The position numbers and the translations under genes were made by a program. Under the pieces are notes generated by a model. That model had not been told where the DNA came from and did not search any database. It saw only the letters and a list, made by a program, of their open reading frames with translations. 38,883 nt of DNA from Chloroflexota bacterium (GTDB taxonomy: Bacteria > Chloroflexota > Anaerolineae > Anaerolineales > Anaerolineaceae). The stretch lies in assembly GCA_021372725.1 (NCBI GenBank), contig JAJFTV010000036.1:1-38883 (forward strand), read 5' to 3'. Below, in pieces: positions 8,196 through 18,887 of this stretch; the stretch's first letter is position 1, and every line of letters starts with the position of its first letter.

Positions 8196-9791
8196 ATGAA
8201 AATCAGTACTGTACAACAAATGCGTGAGATGGATCGCAAGGCAGTCCAACAGTATTTCATTCCGGAACTGCTTCTTATGGAAAATGCCGGCCTTTCAGCC
8301 GTTGAGTTCCTTAAAACAAAACTCCCATTGTCTAATCGGAAAATCCTGGTGATCTGTGGCCCTGGGAATAACGGCGGAGATGGTTTTGTGATTGCCCGCC
8401 TTCTCCACTCCGATAAATGTCAGGTAACCGTTCTTGTTCTTGCAGATCCTAATAATTACCAGGGCTCCTCGCGAACCAACTTCCAAATCCTGCAACAAAT
8501 CGGCGTTCAATGTCTTGTCGTCCCTACGGATGCAGATTTTACGTCATCACTGAAAAATGCCGATGTAATCGTCGATGCCATTTTCGGTACCGGCCTTGCC
8601 AGACCACCCGAAGGTGTTTACGCACAAGTGATCGATTCCATGAATGCTTCAGGGAAACCCATCATCAGTATCGACATCCCCTCCGGTATCCATGGTGATA
8701 GCGGGCAAGTCATGGGATCTGCCGTAAAAGCAACCTGGACTGTGACTTTTGGCCTGCCTAAAACAGGTATCCTGCTTTACCCCGGATATGAAAACGTCGG
8801 CGAGTTATTCATCAGTCACATTTCCTTCCCGCCTGCCCTTTACGAAGATCCGCAAATCAAATGTCAAATTAATGTACCCCCTCCCCTGCCCCCGCGCCGG
8901 CCGGATGGTCATAAAGGGTCTTTCGGGCAGGCATTGTTCATTGCCGGTGCACAAAATTACTACGGAGCGCCATTCTTTTCGGCTCAATCTTTCCTGAAAG
9001 CCGGCGGTGGATATTCACGCCTGGCATGCCCTCGTTCGATTGCCCCATTCATCGCTGCCAAGGGCAGCGAAATTGTCTTTGTTCCCCAGGAAGAAACAAT
9101 GGAAGGCAGTCTGGCGTATCAAAATCTGTCACGGTTAATTGAGCTGTCCAATCAATCTGACTTCGTGGTACTTGGCCCCGGTATTTCTCTGCAGGCAGAA
9201 ACCCAAAAACTGATATGTGATTTGATCACCAATATTCAAAAGCCGTTACTGATCGATGGGGACGGGTTAACTGCCCTCAGCGGGCATCTCTCTTTGCTGA
9301 CATCCCGAACAGAACCTGTTGTTCTTACTCCTCATCCCGGGGAGATGTCGCGTTTATTGGATGGCAACACAGAGCCTATTAAAACAAAGTCGATTGAAAC
9401 GGCCAGGGAGTTCAGCAAACGATGGAATGTAATCCTGGTGTTAAAAGGTGCCCATACGCTCATCGCCAACCCGGACGGGAATGTTTATATGAATCTGACC
9501 GGAAACTCGGGTATGGGAACAGCAGGTTCCGGTGACGTTCTTACCGGCACAATTGCCGCCATGTTCGGGCTTGGTCTTGAAATCAATGACGCGGTAAGAA
9601 AAGGAGTATTCATCCACGGTTTTGCCGGCGATCTGGCGGCCCAAAAACTGGGTATCGACGGCATGACTGCCAGCGATATCATGGAAGCCCTGCCGAGAGC
9701 CATCCTGAAAGAACGTTCCGGAAATTTGATGGATTTTTACCCAAATTTTCCTGGTTTGTCACCAATCTCGGATAATCAGATCATTCTGTAA
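8196..9791 (+). CDS. nnr: Bifunctional NAD(P)H-hydrate epimerase / ADP-dependent NAD(P)HX dehydratase
   Basis: Repairs hydrated NADH and NADPH: the N-terminal YjeF_N domain epimerises R/S-NAD(P)HX and the C-terminal ribokinase-like domain dehydrates the S form using ADP. The epimerase half shows CGPGNNGGDGFVIARLL, DAIFGTGL and SIDIPSGI. The dehydratase half shows HKGSFGQALFIAGA, VLGPGIS, LTPHPGEMSRL, LKGAHT and the signature GNSGMGTAGSGDVLTG. Length (531 aa) is normal for the fused enzyme. The ATG at 8196 is preferred over 8190 because AGGAAA at 8184-8189 is then correctly spaced. It is preceded by an extended -10 promoter. Confidence 0.96.
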   Translation: MKISTVQQMREMDRKAVQQYFIPELLLMENAGLSAVEFLKTKLPLSNRKILVICGPGNNGGDGFVIARLLHSDKCQVTVLVLADPNNYQGSSRTNFQILQQIGVQCLVVPTDADFTSSLKNADVIVDAIFGTGLARPPEGVYAQVIDSMNASGKPIISIDIPSGIHGDSGQVMGSAVKATWTVTFGLPKTGILLYPGYENVGELFISHISFPPALYEDPQIKCQINVPPPLPPRRPDGHKGSFGQALFIAGAQNYYGAPFFSAQSFLKAGGGYSRLACPRSIAPFIAAKGSEIVFVPQEETMEGSLAYQNLSRLIELSNQSDFVVLGPGISLQAETQKLICDLITNIQKPLLIDGDGLTALSGHLSLLTSRTEPVVLTPHPGEMSRLLDGNTEPIKTKSIETAREFSKRWNVILVLKGAHTLIANPDGNVYMNLTGNSGMGTAGSGDVLTGTIAAMFGLGLEINDAVRKGVFIHGFAGDLAAQKLGIDGMTASDIMEALPRAILKERSGNLMDFYPNFPGLSPISDNQIIL

Positions 9792-9811
9792 AAATCTGTT
9801 TGGTCAAAACC

Positions 9812-9840
9812 TTGACAAATAGTACAAAGTAAACCATAAT
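9812..9840 (+). promoter_or_regulatory. Promoter of the met leader
   Basis: A perfect TTGACA -35 (9812-9817), a 17-base spacer and CATAAT as -10 (9835-9840) make one of the best sigma-70-type promoters in the window. The predicted transcript start near 9847 lies about 8 bases before the leader peptide ATG, so the leader may be translated nearly leaderless. Confidence 0.8.
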
Positions 9841-9854
9841 CCCACTAATTAAAA

Positions 9855-9959
9855 ATGAAAACACAAATCGCTGCCCAATTTACTACTCAATTTGCCACGA
9901 TGATGCTTATGGTCATGCGTGGGCTAAATCAATTGGCAGCACAGGAGGACAGGTTGTAA
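9855..9959 (+). CDS. Met-rich leader peptide of the metA-metY attenuator
   Basis: A 34-codon open frame (ATG 9855, TAA 9957-9959) between a strong promoter and a Rho-independent terminator. Codons 16-21 read MMLMVM, so four of six consecutive codons are ATG. This is the hallmark of an amino-acid-sensing leader peptide whose ribosome stalls when the charged tRNA is scarce. The amino acid matches the downstream genes, which make methionine. There is no Shine-Dalgarno; the promoter places the 5' end only about 8 bases upstream. The frame also contains attenuator segments 1 (9870-9880) and 2 (9931-9940). Function is inferred from the architecture; no homologue is recalled. Confidence 0.75.
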   Translation: MKTQIAAQFTTQFATMMLMVMRGLNQLAAQEDRL

Positions 9960-10020
9960 TATAACCTGTCACTTCAGGGGAGTTGATTACTCGGGCTGCC
10001 AAATTGGCAGCCCTTTTTTT
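9870..10020 (+). promoter_or_regulatory. Four-segment transcription attenuator upstream of metA
   Basis: Segment 1 (9870-9880) pairs with segment 2 (9931-9940) in ten base pairs with one bulged C. Segment 2 can instead pair with segment 3 (9995-10002, eight perfect pairs, extendable past one bulged A). Segment 3 (from 9993) pairs with segment 4 (to 10013) to form the terminator. Segment 2 and segment 4 share the exact ten bases AATTGGCAGC, so pairing to segment 3 is mutually exclusive. The Met codons (9900-9917) lie just before segment 2: a ribosome stalled there leaves segment 2 free to form the antiterminator, while one reaching the stop covers it. A further 8-bp hairpin (9948-9955 with 9963-9970) holds the leader stop codon in its loop. 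Confidence 0.75.
9993..10020 (+). terminator. Rho-independent terminator of the met attenuator
   Basis: GGGCTGCCA (9993-10001) pairs perfectly with TGGCAGCCC (10005-10013) around a 3-base loop, followed directly by seven T residues. It lies 51 bases before metA, in the same direction and upstream of it, as expected for an attenuator. Confidence 0.9.
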
Positions 10021-10070
10021 CGTTTAACCGCATTGTAAACAGAATCAAAATAATTTGGAGGAAGAAAAAA

Positions 10071-12390
<2,320 letters not shown>

Positions 12391-12456
12391 TGCTGTTTTT
12401 CTGTTATGCATTGTTTTGCAAACACAGCTTGAAATCAGGTCGGGAATTTTGGCACT

Positions 12457-12462
12457 TATAAT
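12457..12462 (+). promoter_or_regulatory. Possible -10 box of the M23-like lipoprotein gene
   Basis: A perfect TATAAT stands immediately before the inverted repeat. The best -35 candidate (TTGAAA, 12429-12434) has a 22-base spacer, which is too long. If used, transcription would start inside the left arm of the repeat. Confidence 0.4.
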
Positions 12463-12464
12463 GC

Positions 12465-12503
12465 ATCCCTTACGCCAGAAATATTAATAAAGGCGTAAGG
12501 GAT
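12465..12503 (+). repeat. 12-bp perfect inverted repeat before a lipoprotein start codon
   Basis: ATCCCTTACGCC (12465-12476) and GGCGTAAGGGAT (12492-12503) are exact inverse complements separated by 15 bases. The right arm ends one base before the ATG at 12505 and contains the only Shine-Dalgarno-like bases (AAGGG). The left arm begins 3 bases after a TATAAT. It could be a protein operator or, in a longer transcript, an RNA hairpin hiding the ribosome site. There is no T-run, so it is not a terminator. Confidence 0.85.
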
Positions 12504-12504
12504 C

Positions 12505-15246
12505 ATGATGAAAAATAAAAATGGTTTTCTGTCGATATCCACATTTTCTCTCATTTGGCTGCTGTTCATCTTCATTTTATCAGCCTGCCAATCAGAAACC
12601 CCTACCACCGTTATTCAACAACCCAAACTTGTCATTACACCCGATGAGATGAGCCCGATTGAAAAGGAAATTGCAGAAGCTTTTGAAGAATCCATCACCG
12701 GCCGGGAAGATGTACTCTCATTTTTGATTTATGACGTCAATATTGACAGTATTGACATCAATGCCAAAAAGAACAGGGCTTTAATCTGGCTATCCTTATC
12801 TGATCCGGCAACGGGTGAACTAATCGCGTCGGAAACAGGGCTGGCAATCGCACAAAAACAAACCGATAGCAAATCCAGGAATCCATGGAAAATTACGCTG
12901 CAGGCGGATGCGGATTGGGAAAAGGTTTTGAATTCATTGCCTAAAAAACTGATTGACGATGAAACGAAGGAAAGATTTTCCAGTCGTCAGCAGTCCATCC
13001 CTCATGCTGCCAAAGTCTACACCGGTTACCGTTTGCCCTGGGAAACAGGTGAATCCAAACGTCTCTCTGGCAGTATTGGCCATGTTTATCTTTATAAATC
13101 CTGTCCTACAACCTGTCTGTATGCATTTGATTTTTATGACGGAACGATGTGGCCTATTCTGGCTGCCAAAGGGGGCCGTGTAAAATATGCTGTTTGGCAA
13201 TATCCGAATGGAAACACCAAGCACGCCAATTATATAGTCCTCGAGGATACCACTACCAATCCAACCACCTACCAGGTTTACATGCACCTCGCACAGGACA
13301 GCATTCCGGTTGCACTTCGTACACCTGGGGCAAAAGTTGTTCAGGGTCAGAAAATTGGTATAGTCGATGACACCGGTTATAGCACCGGGCACCATCTTCA
13401 TTTCCATGTTCATACCAATTCCGCATCGTATTGGGGCTCATCAGTTGACATCGTTTTTGATGAGGTAAAGGTAAATGGAGGTCGGCCGCGCACTTGTAAT
13501 GAGGCCAACCTCTTCCCGTCTCTGGGAAAATCCTGCCAAACCGGCGATCTCTACGTTTCAAAAAATAATGATTATAACGAGCCAACCGGAAAAATTTCAT
13601 CACCGGCTGATGAAACAATGATTACCGGCCAGACGGTTGAGATTAAGGGTAAGGTAGCCGATGATTCAGGCATTCAATCCTTGCAAGTTCAAATCAATTA
13701 TGACGGCAACTGGATTACAGCTTCAGATGTTCCTGTCAGCGAGATCAACAAAAAAGGCAACTTCACCACAACCATTGATTTGTGTGAATTGGAAGTACCG
13801 GATGGAGATTTCTTCGTTGCATTAAATATTATCGATAAAGCAAGCAAATCTGCGGTCGGTACACCTGGGCTCAGAACTCTCACAAAACAATATACTTGCC
13901 CCCTTCCGCCCCCAAAATGCACCGCAACCTCTACACAAATTGGACTGTTTGAAAAACCTGATTTTCAGGGTGAATGCGTTCTACTCGATCCAGGTAGTTA
14001 TGATCTGACCGGTGAACCTGTAACGATCATTGACACGCTGGGATCCATCCAAATTGGAAGTGATGTAATTTCCCAATTTACGACCGCCGACAACCAATAT
14101 CCGGTCATTGGAGATCTTACCCATATCGATGGGGCGGGTTTTGCCTTTACCGATATTCAGACAATTTTGGTTGAATCGCGCCCGCCTGTTCCCCAGTCCC
14201 AGACAATCTATGTGGATGATCAAACAGAAGGTGACGAGCTGACTTCTGACGCGCCAATTACCGTTTCATGGGAAATTTTGGATGCTTCCCTTGAATACCG
14301 GGCTACTCTATTACAAGATGACAAGGTATTATTGCAGCAAGATTGGTCAAAAACCAATAAATGGGAAATATCCGGTTTGGAACTTGGCGGCTACAAACTA
14401 ACCCTTGAAATCCATAATCTTGTCGGAGATGCAGTCTCTTCCATCGATTTTATAGTCCAGGAGCCGGATGTTGCACCGATCACCTCATTGGACGATTTAC
14501 CTGAAGTGATAGACAGTGCATCCTTTACAATCAGTTGGGCCGTAACTGAAGGGCTGGATGATCTTCAGTACGTGGAAATCCGTTACAGTGAAAATGATCA
14601 GGAATGGCAGATGCTCGGAAATTATCCGGCCCAGATTACCAGTACTGTCTTCACAGGCAATCACGGTTCATCTTATCAATTCCAAATTCGCGGCGTAGAT
14701 CTGGCAGGGAATAGTGAAGAATTTCATTCGGGTAACGCATCCAGTGTTACATTGAGTTTATCTTGTACCCCGGATGACTACGATCTCAATTCTGAAGGAG
14801 ATAATTCCTTTCAATCTGCAACGGCTTTGGTAATGAGCATTTCACAAGAGCATAATATCTGCGATATTGGGGATCACGATTATTTTACGTTTTCAGCAGA
14901 AAAAGATACGAATTATCGAATAACTGTCAACCCGTCCACCTCAGCCGGATCGATGAACCTAAAATTGTTGGACCCAACGCTGTCGGAAATCATCGCCGAA
15001 TCAACTTCGGTGGAAAATGGTGGTGCTGCATCTCTTGTATGGACAGCACCGGAAAGTACAACATATTATGTGGATATATCTGCATCAAATTCTGAAATCT
15101 ATGGAGATCAAACCTCCTATCAGATCAAAATCGATAAATCAGTCCAGTTGACTTCACCGGGAATTGTTGTTCCGGCCATATTGACGCCAGTACTTTTATC
15201 TCTTTTGGCTATGTCGAGAAAATTTTTGCATATTTTCAAAAAATAA
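12505..15246 (+). CDS. Large lipoprotein with degenerate-looking M23 peptidase domain, Ig-like and PPC domains
   Basis: Exported 913-aa protein. The signal peptide ends in LSAC (Cys28). An M23/LytM-like domain spans about 175-320, with H261 in YMHLAQ and H297/H299 in HHLHFH. The usual first zinc ligand, a His four residues before the metal-binding Asp, appears to be Leu205 (Asp209), so peptidoglycan cleavage is doubtful. Next come an Ig-like segment (about 365-455), a region resembling a beta/gamma-crystallin motif (about 470-560), two fibronectin-like segments (about 575-750) and a bacterial pre-peptidase C-terminal domain (about 755-880). A hydrophobic stretch (about 888-906) followed by basic residues ends the protein, so it has two possible anchors. 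Start codons 12505 and 12508 are both possible; the upstream inverted repeat overlaps the ribosome site. Confidence 0.82.
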   Translation: MMKNKNGFLSISTFSLIWLLFIFILSACQSETPTTVIQQPKLVITPDEMSPIEKEIAEAFEESITGREDVLSFLIYDVNIDSIDINAKKNRALIWLSLSDPATGELIASETGLAIAQKQTDSKSRNPWKITLQADADWEKVLNSLPKKLIDDETKERFSSRQQSIPHAAKVYTGYRLPWETGESKRLSGSIGHVYLYKSCPTTCLYAFDFYDGTMWPILAAKGGRVKYAVWQYPNGNTKHANYIVLEDTTTNPTTYQVYMHLAQDSIPVALRTPGAKVVQGQKIGIVDDTGYSTGHHLHFHVHTNSASYWGSSVDIVFDEVKVNGGRPRTCNEANLFPSLGKSCQTGDLYVSKNNDYNEPTGKISSPADETMITGQTVEIKGKVADDSGIQSLQVQINYDGNWITASDVPVSEINKKGNFTTTIDLCELEVPDGDFFVALNIIDKASKSAVGTPGLRTLTKQYTCPLPPPKCTATSTQIGLFEKPDFQGECVLLDPGSYDLTGEPVTIIDTLGSIQIGSDVISQFTTADNQYPVIGDLTHIDGAGFAFTDIQTILVESRPPVPQSQTIYVDDQTEGDELTSDAPITVSWEILDASLEYRATLLQDDKVLLQQDWSKTNKWEISGLELGGYKLTLEIHNLVGDAVSSIDFIVQEPDVAPITSLDDLPEVIDSASFTISWAVTEGLDDLQYVEIRYSENDQEWQMLGNYPAQITSTVFTGNHGSSYQFQIRGVDLAGNSEEFHSGNASSVTLSLSCTPDDYDLNSEGDNSFQSATALVMSISQEHNICDIGDHDYFTFSAEKDTNYRITVNPSTSAGSMNLKLLDPTLSEIIAESTSVENGGAASLVWTAPESTTYYVDISASNSEIYGDQTSYQIKIDKSVQLTSPGIVVPAILTPVLLSLLAMSRKFLHIFKK

Positions 15247-15376
15247 ATAATACTGTTCCCCGATCCTGGTTAAAAGCCGTGTACGATCCCAGGCGATCTA
15301 CGGGGTGTTGTTCATTCATCCGGCTCATCATTTATCATGTCCATATCCACCCTCAACGTTGATCGAATTTCGGATG

Positions 15377-15385
15377 TGTTACAAT
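15377..15385 (+). promoter_or_regulatory. Extended -10 promoter of murJ
   Basis: TGTTACAAT is an extended -10 element (TGn plus TACAAT), 36 bases before the murJ ATG. TTGATC (15359-15364) is a possible -35 with a short 15-base spacer. Confidence 0.4.
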
Positions 15386-15420
15386 GCATTCATTATTCTA
15401 CAGAAATATCCCTCTAAATC

Positions 15421-16968
15421 ATGAACCATATCGCCCGATCCTCGCTAATTATTGCATTTTTCTTTGGAATCGATAAAATTCTGGGGTTTGTTCGCCAGTT
15501 GATTGTGGCACGGCAGTTTCAGCTTAGCTACGAACTGGATGTATTTAATGCCGCCAACAATATCCCGGATCTCTTGTCTGCCTTGATTTCAGGCGGAGCA
15601 TTGGGGATAGCCCTTATACCAGTTCTTTCGGAATATTTACAAACGCGCGCGCGGAAGGATGCCTGGGCTCTGTTTTCCCAGATCATCAATCTCGCCTTTC
15701 TGGTCACGGCTGGGCTTTCGCTGATCATCGTTTTCCTGGCTCCCTGGCTGATGGAACACGTGATTGCACCGGGTTTCCCCCCTGAACAAAAACTTCAGGC
15801 AGTAAAACTGATGCGGCTGGATTTAATAGCCATTCTTATTTTTTCTCTGAGCGGCTTGATCATGGCCGGTTTGCAAGCAAACCAACATTTTCTCTTGCCT
15901 GCACTCGCGCCCGCATTGTACAATATCGGCCAAATCTTTGGCGCATCCATTCTGGCACCGCAGCAAGGTTACCAGTTAGGCCCCATCACACTACCGGCAA
16001 TGGGCATGGGAATTGAAGGACTGGTTTATGGTGTTATTATTGGAGCAATTCTTCACCTGTTGATTCAGATACCGGGGCTTATCAAGTATGAATTCAAATG
16101 GCGGCCGGGCATTAATTTTAAGGATGCAGGAGTAAGACAGGTATTAAACCTGTTAGGTCCGCGCGTTCTGACCATGTTTTTCATCCAATTGTTCTTTATC
16201 GTACGAGATAATCTTGCCTCCAGATTAGGCGAGGGTTCCGTAACAGCGCTTAATCTTGGTTGGTTCATTATGCAGGTACCTGAAACACTCTTGGGAACTG
16301 CTTTCGCCATTGCCTTGTTGCCAACTATTTCCGAAATGTTTGCCCGCGGCGAAATGGATCGATTTAAGACATCCATCAACTCGGCTGTTCGCACAATGAT
16401 CGCCCTCACGATCCCGACTGCTATGATATTGGCAGTGGTTATCAAGCCACTTGTCAAGCTGGCCTTTGATTATGATGATGCAGGAACCGATATGATTGTC
16501 CTGGCAACCCGCATTTATCTGGCAGGCCTGGCCGGTCATGCTCTCCTGGAGATTGCCTCCCGAACGTTCTATGCGCAGAAAAATGCGAAAATTCCTTTGA
16601 TTGCTGCAGCCATTAACGCATTGATGTATATCGTTTTGGCAGTTACCTTAATGAAAGTATTGGGTTTTGCCGGAATTGCGACAGCCAATTCCATTTCTTT
16701 TACCATGGAGGCATTGCTGCTGTTGTACCTCCTCAATCGAAAATATCCTGGAGTATTGAAAGTTCGGAAAACCTTGCTGCGGGTGGTTATTGGGGGAGGG
16801 CTTGCAGGTATCATCTCTTTTCTCATTTTGAGACTGCCATACAATTCTTTTTACCTGTCTTTGGCTGGAATTGCAGCCGGTGCATTGATCTGCATTCCGT
16901 TTATCATGCCAGAAATTCGACTTCTTTTATCATTAGGTGGAGTGGAACGATCACTCAATGCAAATTAG
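15421..16968 (+). CDS. murJ: Lipid II flippase MurJ/MviN
   Basis: Polytopic membrane protein (515 aa) of the MOP exporter superfamily that moves lipid II across the cytoplasmic membrane for cell wall assembly. The N-terminus SSLIIAFFFGIDKILGFVRQ and the ISGGALGIALIPVLSEYL block are typical of MurJ, and about 14 hydrophobic segments can be followed along the protein. The PETLLGTAFAIALLPTISEM motif in the middle (about residue 290-310) is also conserved. The start ATG has no strong ribosome site. The next gene overlaps its 3' end by 11 bases. Presence fits a peptidoglycan-containing cell, but cannot be used to infer an outer membrane. Confidence 0.93.
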   Translation: MNHIARSSLIIAFFFGIDKILGFVRQLIVARQFQLSYELDVFNAANNIPDLLSALISGGALGIALIPVLSEYLQTRARKDAWALFSQIINLAFLVTAGLSLIIVFLAPWLMEHVIAPGFPPEQKLQAVKLMRLDLIAILIFSLSGLIMAGLQANQHFLLPALAPALYNIGQIFGASILAPQQGYQLGPITLPAMGMGIEGLVYGVIIGAILHLLIQIPGLIKYEFKWRPGINFKDAGVRQVLNLLGPRVLTMFFIQLFFIVRDNLASRLGEGSVTALNLGWFIMQVPETLLGTAFAIALLPTISEMFARGEMDRFKTSINSAVRTMIALTIPTAMILAVVIKPLVKLAFDYDDAGTDMIVLATRIYLAGLAGHALLEIASRTFYAQKNAKIPLIAAAINALMYIVLAVTLMKVLGFAGIATANSISFTMEALLLLYLLNRKYPGVLKVRKTLLRVVIGGGLAGIISFLILRLPYNSFYLSLAGIAAGALICIPFIMPEIRLLLSLGGVERSLNAN

Positions 16969-17695
16969 AAAACCTTTTATTATCATTTTTATAGCAGGGA
17001 TTGGTTTTATCAGCCTTATACTTTCATCCTGTGCTTTCCAATCAGCAAAGTCATTGGTTACAGAAACCTACGAATTACAGGATTTTTCGAGATTGGTCAT
17101 CCACGGTATCGGTCAGGTGACCATCACTAACGGTGAGGCCAATTCTCTCACAATCGTTGCCGAGCCGGCCATTATAAAAAATATTACTCATTCAATCGCC
17201 GAAGATACCCTGTATTTGGACATGTCGGATGATATGTCACTCGCTTCCCTCGATCCCCGGTTAAGTATCCAATTTCTGGTCACAGCGAGAGAAGTAAAGT
17301 CAATTCAAAATTTCGGCTCTTGCTCCATCACCGGTTCGGGCTTATCAGGAAAAACCTTACAGATTTTTCAGGATGCGGTTGGGAACATCACCTTGTCAAA
17401 TCTGAATTATGAAACGGTTGAGGTCAATCTGGCTGGCGGTGGCACAGTTGAAGTAAACGGTTCCATCAATGAACAAATCCTCAATATGGATGGGGCTGTC
17501 CGTTTTTCCAGCTCTGAAACACCCTCCAAAATCATTAATGCCCACCTTACCGGAAATTCTCAGGCGGTTGTATGGGTTACCGATTTACTCAACGTCGACA
17601 CCACGGAAAATGCTTTATTCCAGTTTTATGGACTTCCGCATGATACTTATCTGGGTCTAATTCCTGAAAATGTTCAGGCATTGGGTCAAAAATGA
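16958..17695 (+). CDS. DUF2807 (head GIN domain) lipoprotein
   Basis: Exported lipoprotein of 245 aa with lipobox LSSC (Cys25). The mature part is the DUF2807 'auto-transporter adhesin head GIN' beta-helix: the opening ELQDFSRLVIHGIGQVTIT, then ITGSGLSGKTL and repeated short beta strands with Gly/Asn turns. Its role is unknown; such proteins are usually surface or envelope associated. The ATG at 16958 is preferred because it gives a proper signal peptide; the longer frame from 16937 would put charged residues first. It overlaps the murJ 3' end by 11 bases, so translation is probably coupled. It ends 14 bases from a convergent gene. Confidence 0.82.
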   Translation: MQIRKPFIIIFIAGIGFISLILSSCAFQSAKSLVTETYELQDFSRLVIHGIGQVTITNGEANSLTIVAEPAIIKNITHSIAEDTLYLDMSDDMSLASLDPRLSIQFLVTAREVKSIQNFGSCSITGSGLSGKTLQIFQDAVGNITLSNLNYETVEVNLAGGGTVEVNGSINEQILNMDGAVRFSSSETPSKIINAHLTGNSQAVVWVTDLLNVDTTENALFQFYGLPHDTYLGLIPENVQALGQK

Positions 17696-17709
17696 ATAAG
17701 ACCTGATCA

Positions 17710-18813
17710 TCAAACCACTTTCATCATTCTCGATTCACGATAACCAATGATGATTTGCCGGTAACCGGACAGACTTTTATCAAGTTCTTCGTCGTGTGTA
17801 TCCACTCGCAATTGGATCAAATGGCTTACTTTTTCCGGTGTACTGACAACAATAACATTTTTTATCCCAACCTGTTTTATCACCTGCGCTGTAAATTGCT
17901 TATTCCCCCGGCCAAAAATAAAGCCATTTCCACCGATTGGGGTCACCACAAGAAATCGCTTCGGATATTTATCGAAAAGAGCCAAAATATCATTTTCATT
18001 TAAATCTGCCTGGATAATTCGTCCATTGTATAAAGCATCAATACCCAGCAATGTTTTTGGGAGTTCCAGTATCTCTGTGACAGCCTTGATGGTGGTACCC
18101 GGACCCAGCAAATACAAAGTATCAGGTTTTATCTGCTCGACCACCCATTCTGCTGAAGCAAGCTGATCCTCCAATTCTGAGCCGGAAGAATCCGAAGGAG
18201 ATTTGCTATGCTGAATATAAGCCTGCGCCTGAGGTGTCATCATATAGCCGAAAAGCTGCGATTGTAGCTGACTGTTGCGATAGGCAGCCTCATCAATATC
18301 GAGAATTTCTTCTGTAGTAAAGCCGCTCCCTTCGACAAATTCATCGACAAGGCTGGCGGCAGCCCGGGCACTGATTGCAAAAATACCGCTAAATATTTTT
18401 ACGCCGGCAGGAACAGCAATCACCGGAATATCCACGCCAACGACCTGGTAAATATCCCTGGCGGTACCATCACCGCCGACGAAGATAATCATTTCCGCAC
18501 CTTTTTCCAGAATTTCCCGCCCGATGCGGATGGTATCTTGGGAGGTTGTCATTTTGCCATCGATCTTTCCGACAACCTCATACTGGAGCGCCAATTGATT
18601 TAGCCAGGTTTCACCCATCATACCGGGTGCTGACAAAAAGTAAATTTCTTCCTTGTGTCGTATATTTCTTAAAAGCTCTATCGCCTGTCCCGGCGAAACT
18701 GGAGAAGCACCTAATTCGAGTGCTTTCAGATACATTTCGCCATCTGTACCTTTTAACCCTACTGCTCCCCCCATTCCGGCCACTGGATTGACCATGAAAC
18801 CAATTTTTCTCAT
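17710..18813 (-). CDS. ATP-NAD kinase-like protein (COG3199 / AcoX group)
   Basis: A 367-aa cytoplasmic protein with the diacylglycerol-kinase/NAD-kinase fold. The N-terminus IGFMVNPVAGMGGAVGLKGTDG and the nucleotide site FVGGDGTARDI (about 105-115) mark the ATP-NAD kinase family of the AcoX-like branch, which is distinct from the essential NAD kinase NadK. A second conserved part is PAGVKIFSGIFA. True substrate is unknown: phosphorylation of NAD or of another small molecule is possible. The gene is convergent with the DUF2807 gene and divergent from the glutaminyl cyclase gene. Confidence 0.82.
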   Translation of the reverse strand: MRKIGFMVNPVAGMGGAVGLKGTDGEMYLKALELGASPVSPGQAIELLRNIRHKEEIYFLSAPGMMGETWLNQLALQYEVVGKIDGKMTTSQDTIRIGREILEKGAEMIIFVGGDGTARDIYQVVGVDIPVIAVPAGVKIFSGIFAISARAAASLVDEFVEGSGFTTEEILDIDEAAYRNSQLQSQLFGYMMTPQAQAYIQHSKSPSDSSGSELEDQLASAEWVVEQIKPDTLYLLGPGTTIKAVTEILELPKTLLGIDALYNGRIIQADLNENDILALFDKYPKRFLVVTPIGGNGFIFGRGNKQFTAQVIKQVGIKNVIVVSTPEKVSHLIQLRVDTHDEELDKSLSGYRQIIIGYRESRMMKVV

Positions 18814-18875
18814 ATACCGTTTCCCGTATCCAAACTCGTCCTTTTATATCCCTGTCAGGTATAAATATGTTTTAT

Positions 18876-18881
18876 TATAAT
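18876..18881 (+). promoter_or_regulatory. Possible -10 of the glutaminyl cyclase operon
   Basis: A perfect TATAAT with CTGTCA (18852-18857, four of six matches) 18 bases upstream. If used, the ATG at 18867 lies before the transcript start and the gene must begin at 18888 or 18903. Confidence 0.45.
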
Positions 18882-18887
18882 AGCAGA

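Noticed and set aside
9841..10070. SAM riboswitch or T-box before metA
   Set aside because: I find neither the SAM-I core nor a T-box sequence. The leader peptide plus alternative pairing explains the region better.
12934..13413. 159-codon open frame on the minus strand
   Set aside because: It is antisense to the M23-like domain; the plus-strand product has a signal peptide and recognisable domains, and this one has none.
15259..15305. Nested pairing (CCCCG with CGGGG, CCTGG with CCAGG) after the M23-like gene
   Set aside because: Arms are five bases with large loops and there is no T-run; it may be chance, so no terminator or RNA is called.
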